Shown here: piece by piece, positions 23,558 through 33,640 of the stretch
Position numbering within the stretch: the stretch's first letter is position 1
How the letters are laid out: each line of letters starts with the position of its first letter
From: Sambucus nigra
Lineage: Eukaryota; Streptophyta; Magnoliopsida; Dipsacales; Adoxaceae
Direction of reading: 5' to 3'
Assembly (NCBI GenBank): GCA_949130495.1
Contig: OX422215.1
Coordinates: 73,795,244 to 73,859,243, forward strand
DNA: 64,000 nt
Notes under the pieces: generated by a model
What the model was told of the DNA's origin: nothing
Seen by the model: only the letters and a program-made list of their open reading frames with translations
Databases searched by the model: none
Translations under genes and position numbers: made by a program

Positions 23558-23789
23558 TTTTGAAGTATCACTCTGAAGCGACTAAGAACTATCATCGTAA
23601 CCCTGTGAAATAACCTTCTGCAATTGAGCCCTAGAAAAACAAAAAGTAATTTCACAACACAAGTCAGTAAATAAAATGTTGACATATCAAAAAAACTGTA
23701 CAAAATATAAATTAAGAGGAAATTACTTTCCACTACCAATGAAGTCATCAAAAGAAAGGGTATTGCTGTTCCAAATCATTATCATCACC
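23558..23789 (-). other. Two short exon-like segments of unknown origin
   Basis: Segment A (23789-23727) follows GGCTGTAG and codes WNSNTLSFDDFIGSGK before a GTAATT donor. Segment B (23630-23558) follows a T-rich tract and CTAG, and one frame reads AQLQKVISQGYDDSS before a stop, ending at another GTAATT donor. Both are flanked by plausible splice signals and lie colinear with the kinase and OPT fragments. The sequences are too short to identify. Confidence 0.35.
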
Positions 23790-23962
23790 CTACAGCCAAA
23801 CAAATAGAAAAATTCCAAACCATGTAAATGTTTTACCAGTGAAACGGTACCTATACTAAAAAAATCACAATACAAATAAAAAGAAAGTTTAACTACCTAA
23901 ACTTTCTTCACAATAAAACTAAAACTAATATTTAAATAAAACAAAAACTAAATATTTTGTAC

Positions 23963-24261
23963 CTTGGAATTAAATGCCATGGTAATCGCCGCCAAGCCGA
24001 TAGAGATGTAGAAAAATCCATTGATGAGGGTTTTGGGTTTGGTGAGGGTTTTAGGTCGCCGCCAATCGAGGGAGAAGGAGAGAGCTTACGGTTATGGAGC
24101 CAGAGAGAGGAGGGGGTGATGGTATGGAGGAAGAGAAAGAGAAGGAGAGAAAATGAGTAATCGTGATTTTGTGGGGGAATTAATTTGGGGATGGGAGGGA
24201 ACTGTGCAATTGAATTGCCAAAAATAAAAAGAAACCGTCCCTTAATATTGTAAAGCACCAA
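23963..24261 (-). CDS. Putative first exon of a minus-strand CACTA transcript
   Basis: An open frame starts at ATG 24261, or more plausibly at the internal ATG 24021 (MDFSTSLSAWRRLPWHLIP). It ends at CCAAG/GTACAAAA, a consensus-like donor at 23963. The upstream part is rich in Ser, Pro and Leu (SPSPSIGGDLKPSPNPKPSS) and looks like translated leader. The position just inside the right subterminal repeats is where En/Spm-type elements start transcription of their gene. The product is unknown. Confidence 0.4.
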
Positions 24262-24443
24262 TTTTTAAGAGACGGACAAAAAACCGTTCCTTATAATCTC
24301 TTTTTTAGGTGGTATTTGGGACGGGTGGGTATAACCGTCCCCAATAATAAGCATATATAGGACGGGTGTTTTTGTCGTCCCATATTAATTAGTTTTAGGG
24401 ATGGCTACTCAAACCGTCCCTAATATACCAGTCCCAATATAGC
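24232..24443. repeat. Right subterminal GGGACGG repeats of the CACTA element
   Basis: Units AACCGTCCC, GAGACGG, GGGACGGG, TAACCGTCCC and AAACCGTCCCTAA repeat in both orientations, mirroring the left end. Confidence 0.75.
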
Positions 24444-24459
24444 ATTTTTTTTTGTAGTG
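24444..24459 (-). repeat. Right terminal inverted repeat of the CACTA element
   Basis: ATTTTTTTTTGTAGTG is the inverse of the left end; the duplicated ATG follows at 24460-24462. Confidence 0.85.
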
Positions 24460-24850
24460 ATGTTTTGAGGTAATGGAAAAATTCCACTAAAGGAACTTAA
24501 TTTTAACATAGCTTTGAATCTATTATCGGGATTAATACCTTAGATTTTTTTATCCATCCCATTGACGTCTTTATTTAACATTTGAAAACATAATTCAATG
24601 TGGCATCGTCAAATTTGGAAGTAAGTTCAAAAACACTTGGTTATACAACGTTAAATCATCACTGATACTCATATATTCACCAATTAAATGTAATATGACC
24701 AATTCCGAATCCCTTAATCACAAAAGTTTACAGCTTCAAAAGATCTCTAGGACCATTATAGCAACTTCATAATCCACTTAATTATTTGAACATGAATTAT
24801 TTTTCAACCGTACATTGTTTAGTTTCGATATGTTCAGGGAATTAAATAAT
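24460..24850 (-). pseudogene. Archaeal-type RNase H (second RNase H) of the Tat gypsy element
   Basis: Minus-strand frames give CSNN*VDYEVAIMVLEI (~24790-24740), RDSELVILHLIGEYMSISDD (~24700-24640) and LTSKFDDATLNYVF (~24625-24580). These match the SNNQAEYEA, DSQLV and C-terminal Lys-Phe-Asp signatures of the extra RNase H that Tat elements carry after their own. The N-terminal third is absent; the copia-LTR block begins there. The left end joins the integrase fragment across the CACTA insertion. Confidence 0.75.
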
Positions 24851-24852
24851 TA

Positions 24853-24854
<2 letters not shown>

Positions 24855-24918
<64 letters not shown>
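24855..24918. repeat. (AT)32 microsatellite
   Basis: Perfect 64-base AT run, next to the end of the inverted LTR that follows. Confidence 0.95.
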
Positions 24919-24919
<1 letters not shown>

Positions 24920-24920
<1 letters not shown>

Positions 24921-25968
24921 GAGAATGTATGTGTGATACTGATTAAATCAAATTCACAAATTTACAAGTTAATCTTATTTATTCGGTGTCAATTTTCAAT
25001 CCAATTTTATTCAACCCTAAAACATTCAACTGTGCGTGGATAAATCGAACCAACATAAATAGTTTCTGACACACAGATTTTAGGAAAAAAAACCTTTCGG
25101 GTAAAACCTTTATTTCACTATAATACTTACAATGACATTTGCAAAGGATTAACCTCACAAAATCCACATAGGCTGCAACCTAAATCAGTAATGGAATTCT
25201 GCAACAACTCCACACGAATCAGAGTTCAGTTAGCCCAGGAACACCCATGAGTACTCCCTATTAACGCGTAGTCAGTCAGCCAGCACCTCTTTCAAGTGAT
25301 ACCAAAACAGCAGTAGAGATCTTCTCTACAAGAGAAATTTCAACAAAGATGTGTTCTTGGGTTCCAAAACAATTCACATAAACTATTAGGATCTTGTGAA
25401 TCGAAAACAAAAAGGGATAAAAACCCTAAAAGTGAGAATACAATGATTCTGCCAAAGAAATTTTTGTTTTTGTTAAAAACGCGGGTCTTATTAAGAAAAA
25501 CGAAGTCTTTAACACGTTATATATAAAAAGTTTAAGGCAGCGTGTCGCTAGAATGAGATACCAGTGTCGCTCGAACGATGACACATGTTATTCAAACGAC
25601 TTCGCACGATATAGCCATATCGCTCGAATGAAGTCCCTCTGTCGCTCGAACGAGAAATTAAAAAATAAATATTTTTTGTTTCGCTAGAAAATAGTCCGCC
25701 TCAACACTTAGAAAAATTTCTTTGATGAAAAACTCCGCTCCAACACTTAGAAAATATTCTATAAAAAATATCCCAACACTCTAAGTGAACTGTTCAGGTA
25801 CTTAAACACAACCTTACCAAAATTAATCTTGCAGAGGCTTGAATGTTGAAGAACTTTGATATTCGGATCCGTCTTGACGCATAATTGAACTTGAATAAGT
25901 CTTCAACGTTTGTAGTGGTATACAACATACTCAAATGTATCGAGGACTATTAAAATAATGTTCTTACA
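24920..25968 (-). repeat. Copia-type LTR, minus orientation (left arm of an inverted pair)
   Basis: On the minus strand it starts TGTAAGAACATT after a purine tract (TAGTGGGAGATT, 25969-25980) and ends TACATTCTCA. It contains a TATA box (25517-25529), an upstream cluster of TCGCTCGAACGAG palindromes (25543-25655) and a transcribed part with TTACCCGAAAGG. Length is 1,049 bp. It is the inverse of 27560-28639. Confidence 0.85.
25543..25655 (-). promoter_or_regulatory. GTCGCTCGAACGAG cluster upstream of an LTR TATA box
   Basis: Five TCGNTCGAACGA-like units, some decayed, end within ~15 bases of the TATA element TTTTTATATATAACG (25517-25529) on the minus strand. The partner LTR has the same arrangement at 27906-28042. 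Confidence 0.6.
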
Positions 25969-25980
25969 AATCTCCCACTA

Positions 25981-27559
25981 TGTCTATGTCGGTACCAAAT
26001 AAAAACATCTGAATTATCAAATCAAAAGGCCTATACAAATATAATAACATCTCATGAATCCAAAACAAAAAAAGTTACTAAAGATGCAAGTATCAAACTT
26101 TTCTTTAAAAATCTTCGACTTCAAAAATCTTCAAATCTTTAAGCTTTTCTCATCAGGGTGTGCAAAATAATGATCATCAATTTTGTACCAACACACATGA
26201 GACAAAGAAAAACCAACACGACGCATCGAGTTTGAAATGATATAAGAATCAATCAATCAATAATCAAATATCCCCCATAATGCAAAAAATCCCCCATAAT
26301 TTGTTCTCCCCCTTTTTATTTGTCTAAAATAGACAAGGAAACGAATAAACAAAAGTAAGCATTGAGTTGTCATGACAAATATGCATAAAAAAATATGGAT
26401 TAAACTACTCTCATGCAAAGGAGTAACCCAAAATCTCCCACAAACTATTTTTGTTTTTTCAATTTTCCATACAAAAAATGCAAAAAAAAAAATTACAAAA
26501 ATTACACACCTTGAATTTACGATAAGATAGACAAATCATGGAAACGGAATGAATGGGTGTGAATATATTCGATAGGAAAATCAAAGCGATCACGCATAAT
26601 ATATGTGCACGATGAATATGTGTACTCCTAACAGATGAATCTCAAAATTGTCCTTATGTATCGAAAATGTGAATTTAGATGACATCGTCTTAATCATATT
26701 GACAAATCAAAGTCAAACATGACTTTTACACCTATAACGTCTAAAACTATGTAACGCTTTTTCATGACTTTTTCAAGGACGTGCAAACCCATTTTATAAT
26801 CCATCTAAACTCCCTCATAAATAATAATGCTTTTATTTTTCTTTTGAGGTGATGAAACTAAATTCTCTCCTTAGAGAAATCCTATTGACCCTTTTTTGGA
26901 ATATGATTCTTTTTATTTCCATGATTTTTTCTTGGGCTATTTTAAATTTTAAATAGTGGCTTTCATGACGAGTTAATTTTGTACTTTTGCAGCCCCATCC
27001 CGTGAACACTCGGCATTTTTTAATTTAATTCCTCACGGTAAACGGTTATTTCAGGCACTACTTTCATTGTCAAGTTTTATCCAATTTGTTTCATTTTAAA
27101 GACATAATTGAGATGAAAACACATCGACCAACTTGTGATAGACAAGAACAATAGTAAAAAAAATCCGTGCAAGTGTACATTAAAGTAACCCATGAGTCAA
27201 ATATGTAGGTAGTAACAACTAATCGCATATCAATGATTCCAAAGACTGTAAAGAACATAAATGGAATGATGACATATCAAAACACTATCAAATCGTCACA
27301 TGGATATGGAATGAAATTGTGACTCGATCATCCTAAATATCCATTCATATATAATGTAAACAAAATACAAAACTCTTTTTGACTTTTTCAAAAAAAAATT
27401 ATCAAAATAAAATCTTTTTGTATTTTTCAAAATCATATCTAAAAGGAAAAAACATAACTACAAAAATGGTACACACTAGCAAGACGCAAAAATATCATCA
27501 TGCAACTCAATCTATGCTAGAAAATAAGTCTAGACCTCAACCAGTAGGTGTGGTGGAGT
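25981..27559 (-). other. Internal sequence between the inverted copia-type LTRs
   Basis: No reading frame matches pol. On the minus strand, close to the left LTR, AAAAAGGGGGAGAAC and repeated ATGGGGGAT stretches (26275-26320) resemble the GGGGGAG-rich tail that follows pol in SIRE/Maximus-type copia elements. The rest is AT-rich and unassigned. Confidence 0.45.
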
Positions 27560-28639
27560 TTTTCAAAGGTGGTGACATCCTATGAAAAACATCCATCGAA
27601 TCATGTGAAGTCTTGACCAAGCATTTGAGTATGTCTTATACTGGTACAAACGTCAAAGACTTATTCACATTCAATCATGCGTCAAGATGGATCCGAATAT
27701 CAAAGTTCTTTAACATTTAATCATCCACGAGATTAATTTTGGTAAGGTTGTATTTAAGTAACTTAACGGTTCACTTAGAGTATTGGGATACATTTTACAA
27801 AATATTTTCTAAGTGTTGGAGTGGAGTTTTTCGTCAAAGAATTTTTTCTAAGTGTTAAGGCGGAGTATTTTCGAGCAAAACAAAAAATATTTATTTTTTA
27901 ATTTCTCATTCGAGCGACAGAGGGACTTCGTTCGAGAGACGTGGCTATATCGCGCAAAGTCTTTTGAACGACACGTGTCATCATTCAAGCGACACTGACA
28001 TCTCTTTCGAGCGACGTACTTCCTTAAATTTTTTATATATAACAAGTTAAACAGCTCCGTTTTTCTTAATAAGAACCGCGTTTTGATCAGATACGAAAAC
28101 TGCTTTGGAAGAATCATTATCTTCTCACTTATAGGGTTTTAATCCCTTTTTGTTTTCAATTCAAAAGATCCCAATAGTTTATGTGAATTATTTTGGAACC
28201 CAATAACACATCTTTGTTGAAATTTCTCTTGTAGAGAAGATCTCTACTGCAGTTTTTGTACCACTTGAAGGAGGTGTTGGCTGACTAACTGCTCGTTAAT
28301 AGGGAGTACTCATGGGTGTTCCTAGGCTGAATGAACTGCGATTCATGTGGAGTTACAGCTGAATTCCATTACTGATTTAGGTTGCGACCTATGTGGGTTT
28401 TCTGAGGCTAATCCATTGCAGATTTCATTGTAAGTATTATAGTGAGTTAAAGGTTTTACCCGAAAGGGTTTTTTCCTGAAATTTGTGTGTCAGTAATTAT
28501 TTATGTTGATTTTATTTATCCACACATAGTTGCATGTTTTAGGGATGAATAAAATTGGATTAAAAATTGACACCGATTAAATAAAGTTAACTTGGAAATT
28601 TGTGAATTTGATTTAATCAATATCGCACATACATTCACA
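27560..28639 (+). repeat. Copia-type LTR, plus orientation (right arm of the inverted pair)
   Basis: Aligns with the inverse of 24920-25968 throughout, including the palindrome cluster (27906-28016), the TATA box (28031-28042), the GTAGAGAAGATCTCTAC hairpin-like string near 28232 and the end TACATTCACA. The exact start is uncertain; a purine-rich TGTGGTGGAGTT lies just before it at ~27549. Confidence 0.8.
28031..28042 (+). promoter_or_regulatory. LTR TATA box
   Basis: TTTTATATATAAC lies 15-20 bases after the palindrome cluster, as in the inverted partner. Confidence 0.6.
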
Positions 28640-28641
28640 AA

Positions 28642-28655
28642 TTAGTATCAGAGCT
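28642..28655 (+). other. Primer-binding-site remnant beside the right LTR
   Basis: TAGTATCAGAGCTT (one mismatch to TGGTATCAGAGC) follows the LTR end by two bases. The corresponding outside of the left LTR has an AT microsatellite instead. The gypsy sequence resumes within ~40 bases. Confidence 0.7.
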
Positions 28656-28689
28656 TATTTAAGTGATCACCACTTTTACAATATCCTAT

Positions 28690-30133
28690 CGCACATTAAC
28701 CTTTTAGCTCATCCTCATAAGGATAATCCATTAAAAATTTAGCCATTTCCTGAACTTTTATAGTCATTTGAGGTACATAGTGTAGGCAACATTCAAATAG
28801 AGCTAACACCTATTTACCAACCCTATTACATAGAATAACCCTTATAAGTATATATTTAATTAAATCGAACTTTTAAATGACATATACCTTTCTAGGTAAT
28901 AAGTAATATTTAATTTCATTACTATGAATTACAAACTTAAGCATAACTTTTCCATTACATAGTATCTACATTCGTAGTCATTAAGAAATATTCTTAAATA
29001 TTATAGAGTCTACTCCTTATGTGTCTCACAATATTATACTAATAAAAATGCAATAAAGGTACCTGAAGTAGAAACGTAGAGCTTCGGTGGCCTATAATCT
29101 CTTGGTGGTGTCAAAATAGGTGGCTTAGCCAAATACTTCTTGAGTGTATGGAAATCTAGGCCATCATCTTCCTTCCAATCCAATTCTTCGTAATCTCAAA
29201 CTTCAATAATGGGGAAAATAATTTAGTTTTCCCTCTAACATTATATATAAATCTACTAAGAGAATTAACTTATCCCAAAAACCTTTGTAATTCTTATTTG
29301 ATCTTGAGGGTTGTGCTTTCAATTAGGGCCTTTCCATTGTTCTTATGAAATTGAATCCCCTTTAGTGTGCCAAATATCCCAAGAATTTCCACGTAGAAAG
29401 TGCAAAGGCACATTTTAACAGATTCATCTTAAGATGATAAAGTCTCATTCTTTTGAAGGGCTTTTATAGATGTGTTATATGATCTGTCATTGTTTTAATT
29501 TTGATGATTGTGTCATCAATATAACACTCGATAAAGGTCCTAACCATATCATGGAAAATGGGATTCATTTTCCTTTGATAAGTGGCTCATGCATTCATTA
29601 ATCCAATTGGCACTTTAATTTATTCAAAGGTCCTCAAATTAGCATGGCACCTATAATCAATCTCATGTACATCTTCTTCATCGATACATATTTGGTTGCA
29701 TCTGGAGTGTCCATCCATCATAAACGTAACATCGTGACTGACAAATCTACCAACCAATAGGTCTAGCGCTGGCATTGGATATTTATCCTTTTGGAGTGGT
29801 TGTATTTATGTTTTTGAAGTCAACGCTTACTCTCAACTTCCATTCTTTTTTGTACCTGACACTATGCTAGAGAGCCATTCAATATACCTATAGGTTCTAA
29901 TGAACCCCTCCTTTAATAGCCTTCTAATTTCTTCTTTTATTTTTTATGTGACTATTGGAATCATCTAGCATGGTAGTTGTTAAACGTTCTTATATACTTA
30001 TTTGATTGGCAGTCTATGCTCCACCAATGTTCAATCTAACCTAGCCAATTCATCATACCCCAAGTGAAACAATCCTTATATTAATGTAAAAGGTCTACAA
30101 CCATTTGTTGATCTTCTTTTCTCGAGTTTGAAC
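28690..30133 (-). pseudogene. Gypsy reverse transcriptase and RNase H (Tat lineage), broken
   Basis: Right to left: GYDELARLD before the RT (~30060), MNPIFHDMVRTFIECYIDD with the YIDD catalytic motif at 29512-29523, RMRLYHLKMNLLKCAF (~29420), LDFHTLKKYLAKPPILTPPR (~29130), and at the RNase H end KVYVI, KYILIRVILCNRVGK, CCLHYVPQMTIKVQEMAKFL (~28720). RT copies the RNA and RNase H removes it. Many stops and frameshifts occur. It continues to the left, after the copia-LTR block, as the second RNase H at 24460-24850. Confidence 0.85.
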
Positions 30134-31075
30134 TGATGTAGATGATGCTGGAAATAGCAACACCAGATAATATATGAACAAGCTCAAACAAGAACAACAA
30201 TGGTAACAAAAGTATATGTATAATAGGAGAAGGAGGTGAGGAGAAGAGGATGATCACTTGAATATAAGTGGTTCAGCCAATCTGGCCTATGTCCACTGTG
30301 AGTGAGTGTGAGCAATATCACTGAATGAAGGCACTAATGGCCATGGATACAATCTCTTAAGCTTTCTCTCTCTACTGTATATAATGACAGAGTTTTACCT
30401 AGGGTTGCAAACTATCGATCCTTTTCAATATATGAGGATGACCTCTATATATAGTGATTGGGGGGTGTGATGTACCCCCCAAGCATGCAATGAGCACGTG
30501 TATGAAGATCTAACCAGTGTAAGGATGACACCTGGATGATCTTAACTAAATAATGATGACCTCAATATTCCCTCACGTGGAGAGAATGATTTAGTTATAA
30601 CATACTTTTCCACGTGTCCCAAGCTAAATATATGCGTGTAAATGCTCGACTGTCTTCGCTTAGTGACAACCTCGTCCTGGATGAGTACGAGGTTGGTGAT
30701 GTCCGACCTTTTCCATGTCCGAGATTAACTTACATTGGAAATAATTGGAACGTCAGACATGGACAATGTTGTCATGATGCTTGATGCTGAGCCTACGAGG
30801 CTTTACTGACCTCAGGTGATAACTTGTAACAATGGTTGAGGACGATGTTAATACTGATGGATGGTTGAACCCATGTCCTTACTGAACTCGGCTGATATCT
30901 TGCCGATATTGATGTAGAGGCTGAAACAATGTCTGCTGAGGCTGACCTTCTGAGTCACGACCCTGATCATAGATGGCATAGGCTTTGTCACCTCGGCTGC
31001 GAGACTGGCCGAAGTTAGTTGCTCTGAGTGAGAGGGTGCACTTTGGGCATATCATATGTATGTCACCTTTTTGTT
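30134..31075 (-). repeat. Solo LTR (minus) inserted in the gypsy pol region
   Basis: On the minus strand it appears to start TGACATACATATG and end CATCTACATCA. A TATA box (TATATATAG, 30445-30454) precedes a leader ending in GTGGACATAGGCCAGATTGG and GAACCAC (~30300-30270), text typical of the R/U5 part of plant LTRs. It interrupts the gypsy element just upstream of the RT domain. I found no convincing target-site duplication, so the borders are approximate. The sequence is GC-richer than its surroundings. Confidence 0.55.
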
Positions 31076-32494
31076 TTGTTCAATTCGTAAGTACACTTCC
31101 AAAAAAGGATCCAGCTGATTTTCCAATGAATTCTTCATATTCTATTGGTGAACTTGTTAAGTCATCATCTTGAGGTTTTCAATCCTTCGTGTCTTCTTTG
31201 AATACATAGCCGGACCAACTTATGGTCATTGCCTCACTATTCTTTGTATTTAAATCCATTTATCAAAATTTATATGACATTGTGGCCAAAGTTTCATTAC
31301 TCTTTTCTTGGTCAAAAGGTGTGATACCCATTAATCAACCAATTTAATTTTTTCTCAATTGGTCCGATCAGACTAAAGGCTAGTTCCCCTTAAGCTTTAT
31401 CCGAATCTTATCTATTTAAATCATTAGGTATCAATTCATTCACGATTTGGAGCAAGTATGTAACGTCAAAGGATATACTTCCACCTCCTCCACATTCCCG
31501 TCCCACTTCATCAATAATAATTTTTGGTGAATCGAAAAAGATATGAATTTGTTATAAGGGATCCATTATGTACCAAGTAAAGCATTAAAACTTGGTTTAC
31601 CATCGATGAAAAAGAAGGTAGTTTTAGACTTGCTTGTGCCTACCTCAATATTTATTGGTAATACACATGTCATCAAATTTTTATCCTCGGTAAAACCAAA
31701 TATTATAATTTATGTCTGACCTAATTTAGCATTTTGTTTATTTATTTTCAAAAGCATAGGTTATGGTATTATGTTAACAAGAGCACTGCTATCTACCAAT
31801 ATATTATTGATTGAAACTCCAGTCACCCACACCTTTATAAATAGAAGCTTAATGTGATTAGTCATATCTTTGGTAAGTTCTTCAAACCTATATATAAGAT
31901 CTAAAGTAGACATAAATAAATTAAATTTGTCTACTTTGATTCGTCATCTTCATCCATCTCTATCTGTGGGACCTCTTTCATATCTTATGCTTCGAATATT
32001 TATTGAAAGAGCACTATCATGTTGATTTTTTCTTGCTATGGTGGAGATCCAAATTCGATTAATAACTACTGAACAGGGCCTTAAACGGATCCCATTGAAT
32101 CTATAACCATTATTTCTTATTTTTCTCCTTCACTAGAGGAGCTATATTCAGATTTATTATTCCATCCATACCCATTTTCTTTTCCAAATATTTAATCTTC
32201 TTAGCCAATATGTCTAAAGAAGATTGACTCCCTTATTGAATTCTATGGATTCTTGAATTGGGATTCGAAGATGATTATGTAATGTCCTCAGATCCACTTA
32301 TACACGCAATTTGTTAGCCTTTTCCCTTACCCAATACTTTCTTTGAATTATTTTATGTTGTGTGCGAGAGATCACAATTTTCGTCCCCCTCTTTTTTTTG
32401 GATTATTGAAATAGATGCCACATCGTTAGAGCTACCTATTAAGTCTTACTACCTTTGTCCTTCTGGGCATCTCATTGAATTATTTGGCAATCCT
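31076..32494 (-). pseudogene. Gypsy protease region (Tat lineage) and end of gag, broken
   Basis: The minus strand gives NHIKLLFIKVWVTGVSINNI then LVDSSALVNIIP (31771-31800), where the aspartic protease usually has DSGSAVN: the Gly is replaced by Ser, which alone should weaken the enzyme. It continues with CVLPINIEVGTSKSKTTFFF and GKPSFNALLGT (~31600), the standard Tat protease text. Right of 31900 the gag-protease linker is unrecognisable. The fragment ends at the ATCCT target site (32490-32494) and resumes at 38220, where the frame runs on without a stop across the join. Confidence 0.8.
32490..32494. other. Target-site duplication ATCCT (left)
   Basis: ATCCT precedes TGTAACACCCC and is repeated at 38215-38219 after GACTTTGCA. 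The flanking gypsy gag frame is continuous when one copy and the intervening 5.7 kb are removed. Confidence 0.7.
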
Positions 32495-33640
32495 TGTAAC
32501 ACCCCACGTAATTCTGGCATCGACCGTCACCAAAACTATGTCGGGCGGCACTAAATTAAATATCATTCTTAGCATGTGAAAGATATGAGACATATAAAAT
32601 TTTCATTCCATAAGATAATAATTAAATTGATCCCAATAAATAATATCCATCCATGCAACATATATCCATCACCATGCTAAATCCAAAAATAATTCAACTC
32701 CATAATTTATTTAAAACTCCAAATGAAATAATTTAATTAAGTGAAACCACAGACAACTTTGGAACCAAATGGCCCAATAGAATCCATAACGAAGTTTAAT
32801 AATGTAAAGCGACTGAATAAAAGTAAACCTATACTAATAAAGTGAATAAATAAAATGGAACTCCAGCTGCACCTCCAAATTGATCTCCAATAACTCATAT
32901 GCAGTAACTCCAGCACACAACCTAAAATGTTGTCAACACAATGGGTCAGAGCCCACCGCATGGATACCAGCTACTCCTCTTAAATAGGGTCCTTGAACCC
33001 ATACAATAGTATTATACGCATTAAACACGACAGTAGAAAATTTTAAATTAAATGAGATATATTAATCGACGAATAAAAATAAATTAACATCTAACTACTT
33101 CTAATCCACCCCTAAGGTCCAAGTCCAATTATGTGCATTTAACAATAGCTAATTATTTAATTTAATTTCATTAACCCGGTGATTGTTTTTATTCATCATT
33201 AATATCAATTGTGGGACTCCCTCTTAAAGTCTTACATCATTTGGTCGCGATACTCTCGCTAGTTCTGCACCACACCCATTCCCCTCACTATGGCCAGTTA
33301 TTCTGATTCACTATCATCTTTGCACATACTCGTGAGGTTCCATGGACAACACATCACTATAGCCCATCAACTTGTTTAACTGTCAGCCCGCACATACTCG
33401 TGATGCCAAACACTAAAGAACCCTATATCTTTGACTCACTTGAGTATATATTATATAGGTGCTCATCTAGTTTGGAAATAGTGACAAAATTGAGTCACAC
33501 CCCTTTCAAACCAACAAGCCTTCAGACTCTTCATTTTCATTTCCTCTAATAGTCCAAATGTATATACACCAACACCACACCTAGGATCATTTATGTGTTG
33601 CATATGAGATTGCATTCTTCATATTATGAGGGTGTGGGAG
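32495..33640. repeat. LTR-like sequence starting TGTAACACCCC
   Basis: No coding frame. The stretch 33280-33420 contains three CACATACTCGTGA-like words. The same words appear again at 35405-35420. Confidence 0.45.

Larger units (their letters stand above)
9712..24459. mobile_element. CACTA (En/Spm) DNA transposon with captured gene fragments
   Basis: The left end reads CACTACAAAAAAAATCAC and the right end is its inverse (nine T then GTAGTG). Both flanks carry ATG. Subterminal GGGACGG / CCGTCCC repeats crowd both ends (9731-10032 and 24232-24430), as in plant CACTA families. The element is 14.7 kb, of which 7.6 kb is a later LTR insertion (12917-20518). No TNP2-type transposase domain is recognisable, so it is probably non-autonomous. 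The minus strand carries exon-like pieces of an oligopeptide transporter and a receptor kinase with splice-like borders; the plus strand carries LINE fragments. Confidence 0.85.

Noticed and set aside
23957..24160. Plus-strand frame rich in Arg and Glu near the CACTA right end
   Set aside because: Shadow of the Ser/Pro-rich minus-strand exon; low-complexity GAGAAGG sequence explains it.
24920..28655. Foldback (hairpin) DNA transposon
   Set aside because: The arms have LTR features (TG...CA ends, TATA box, purine tract, primer-site remnant), so inverted copia-type LTRs explain them better.
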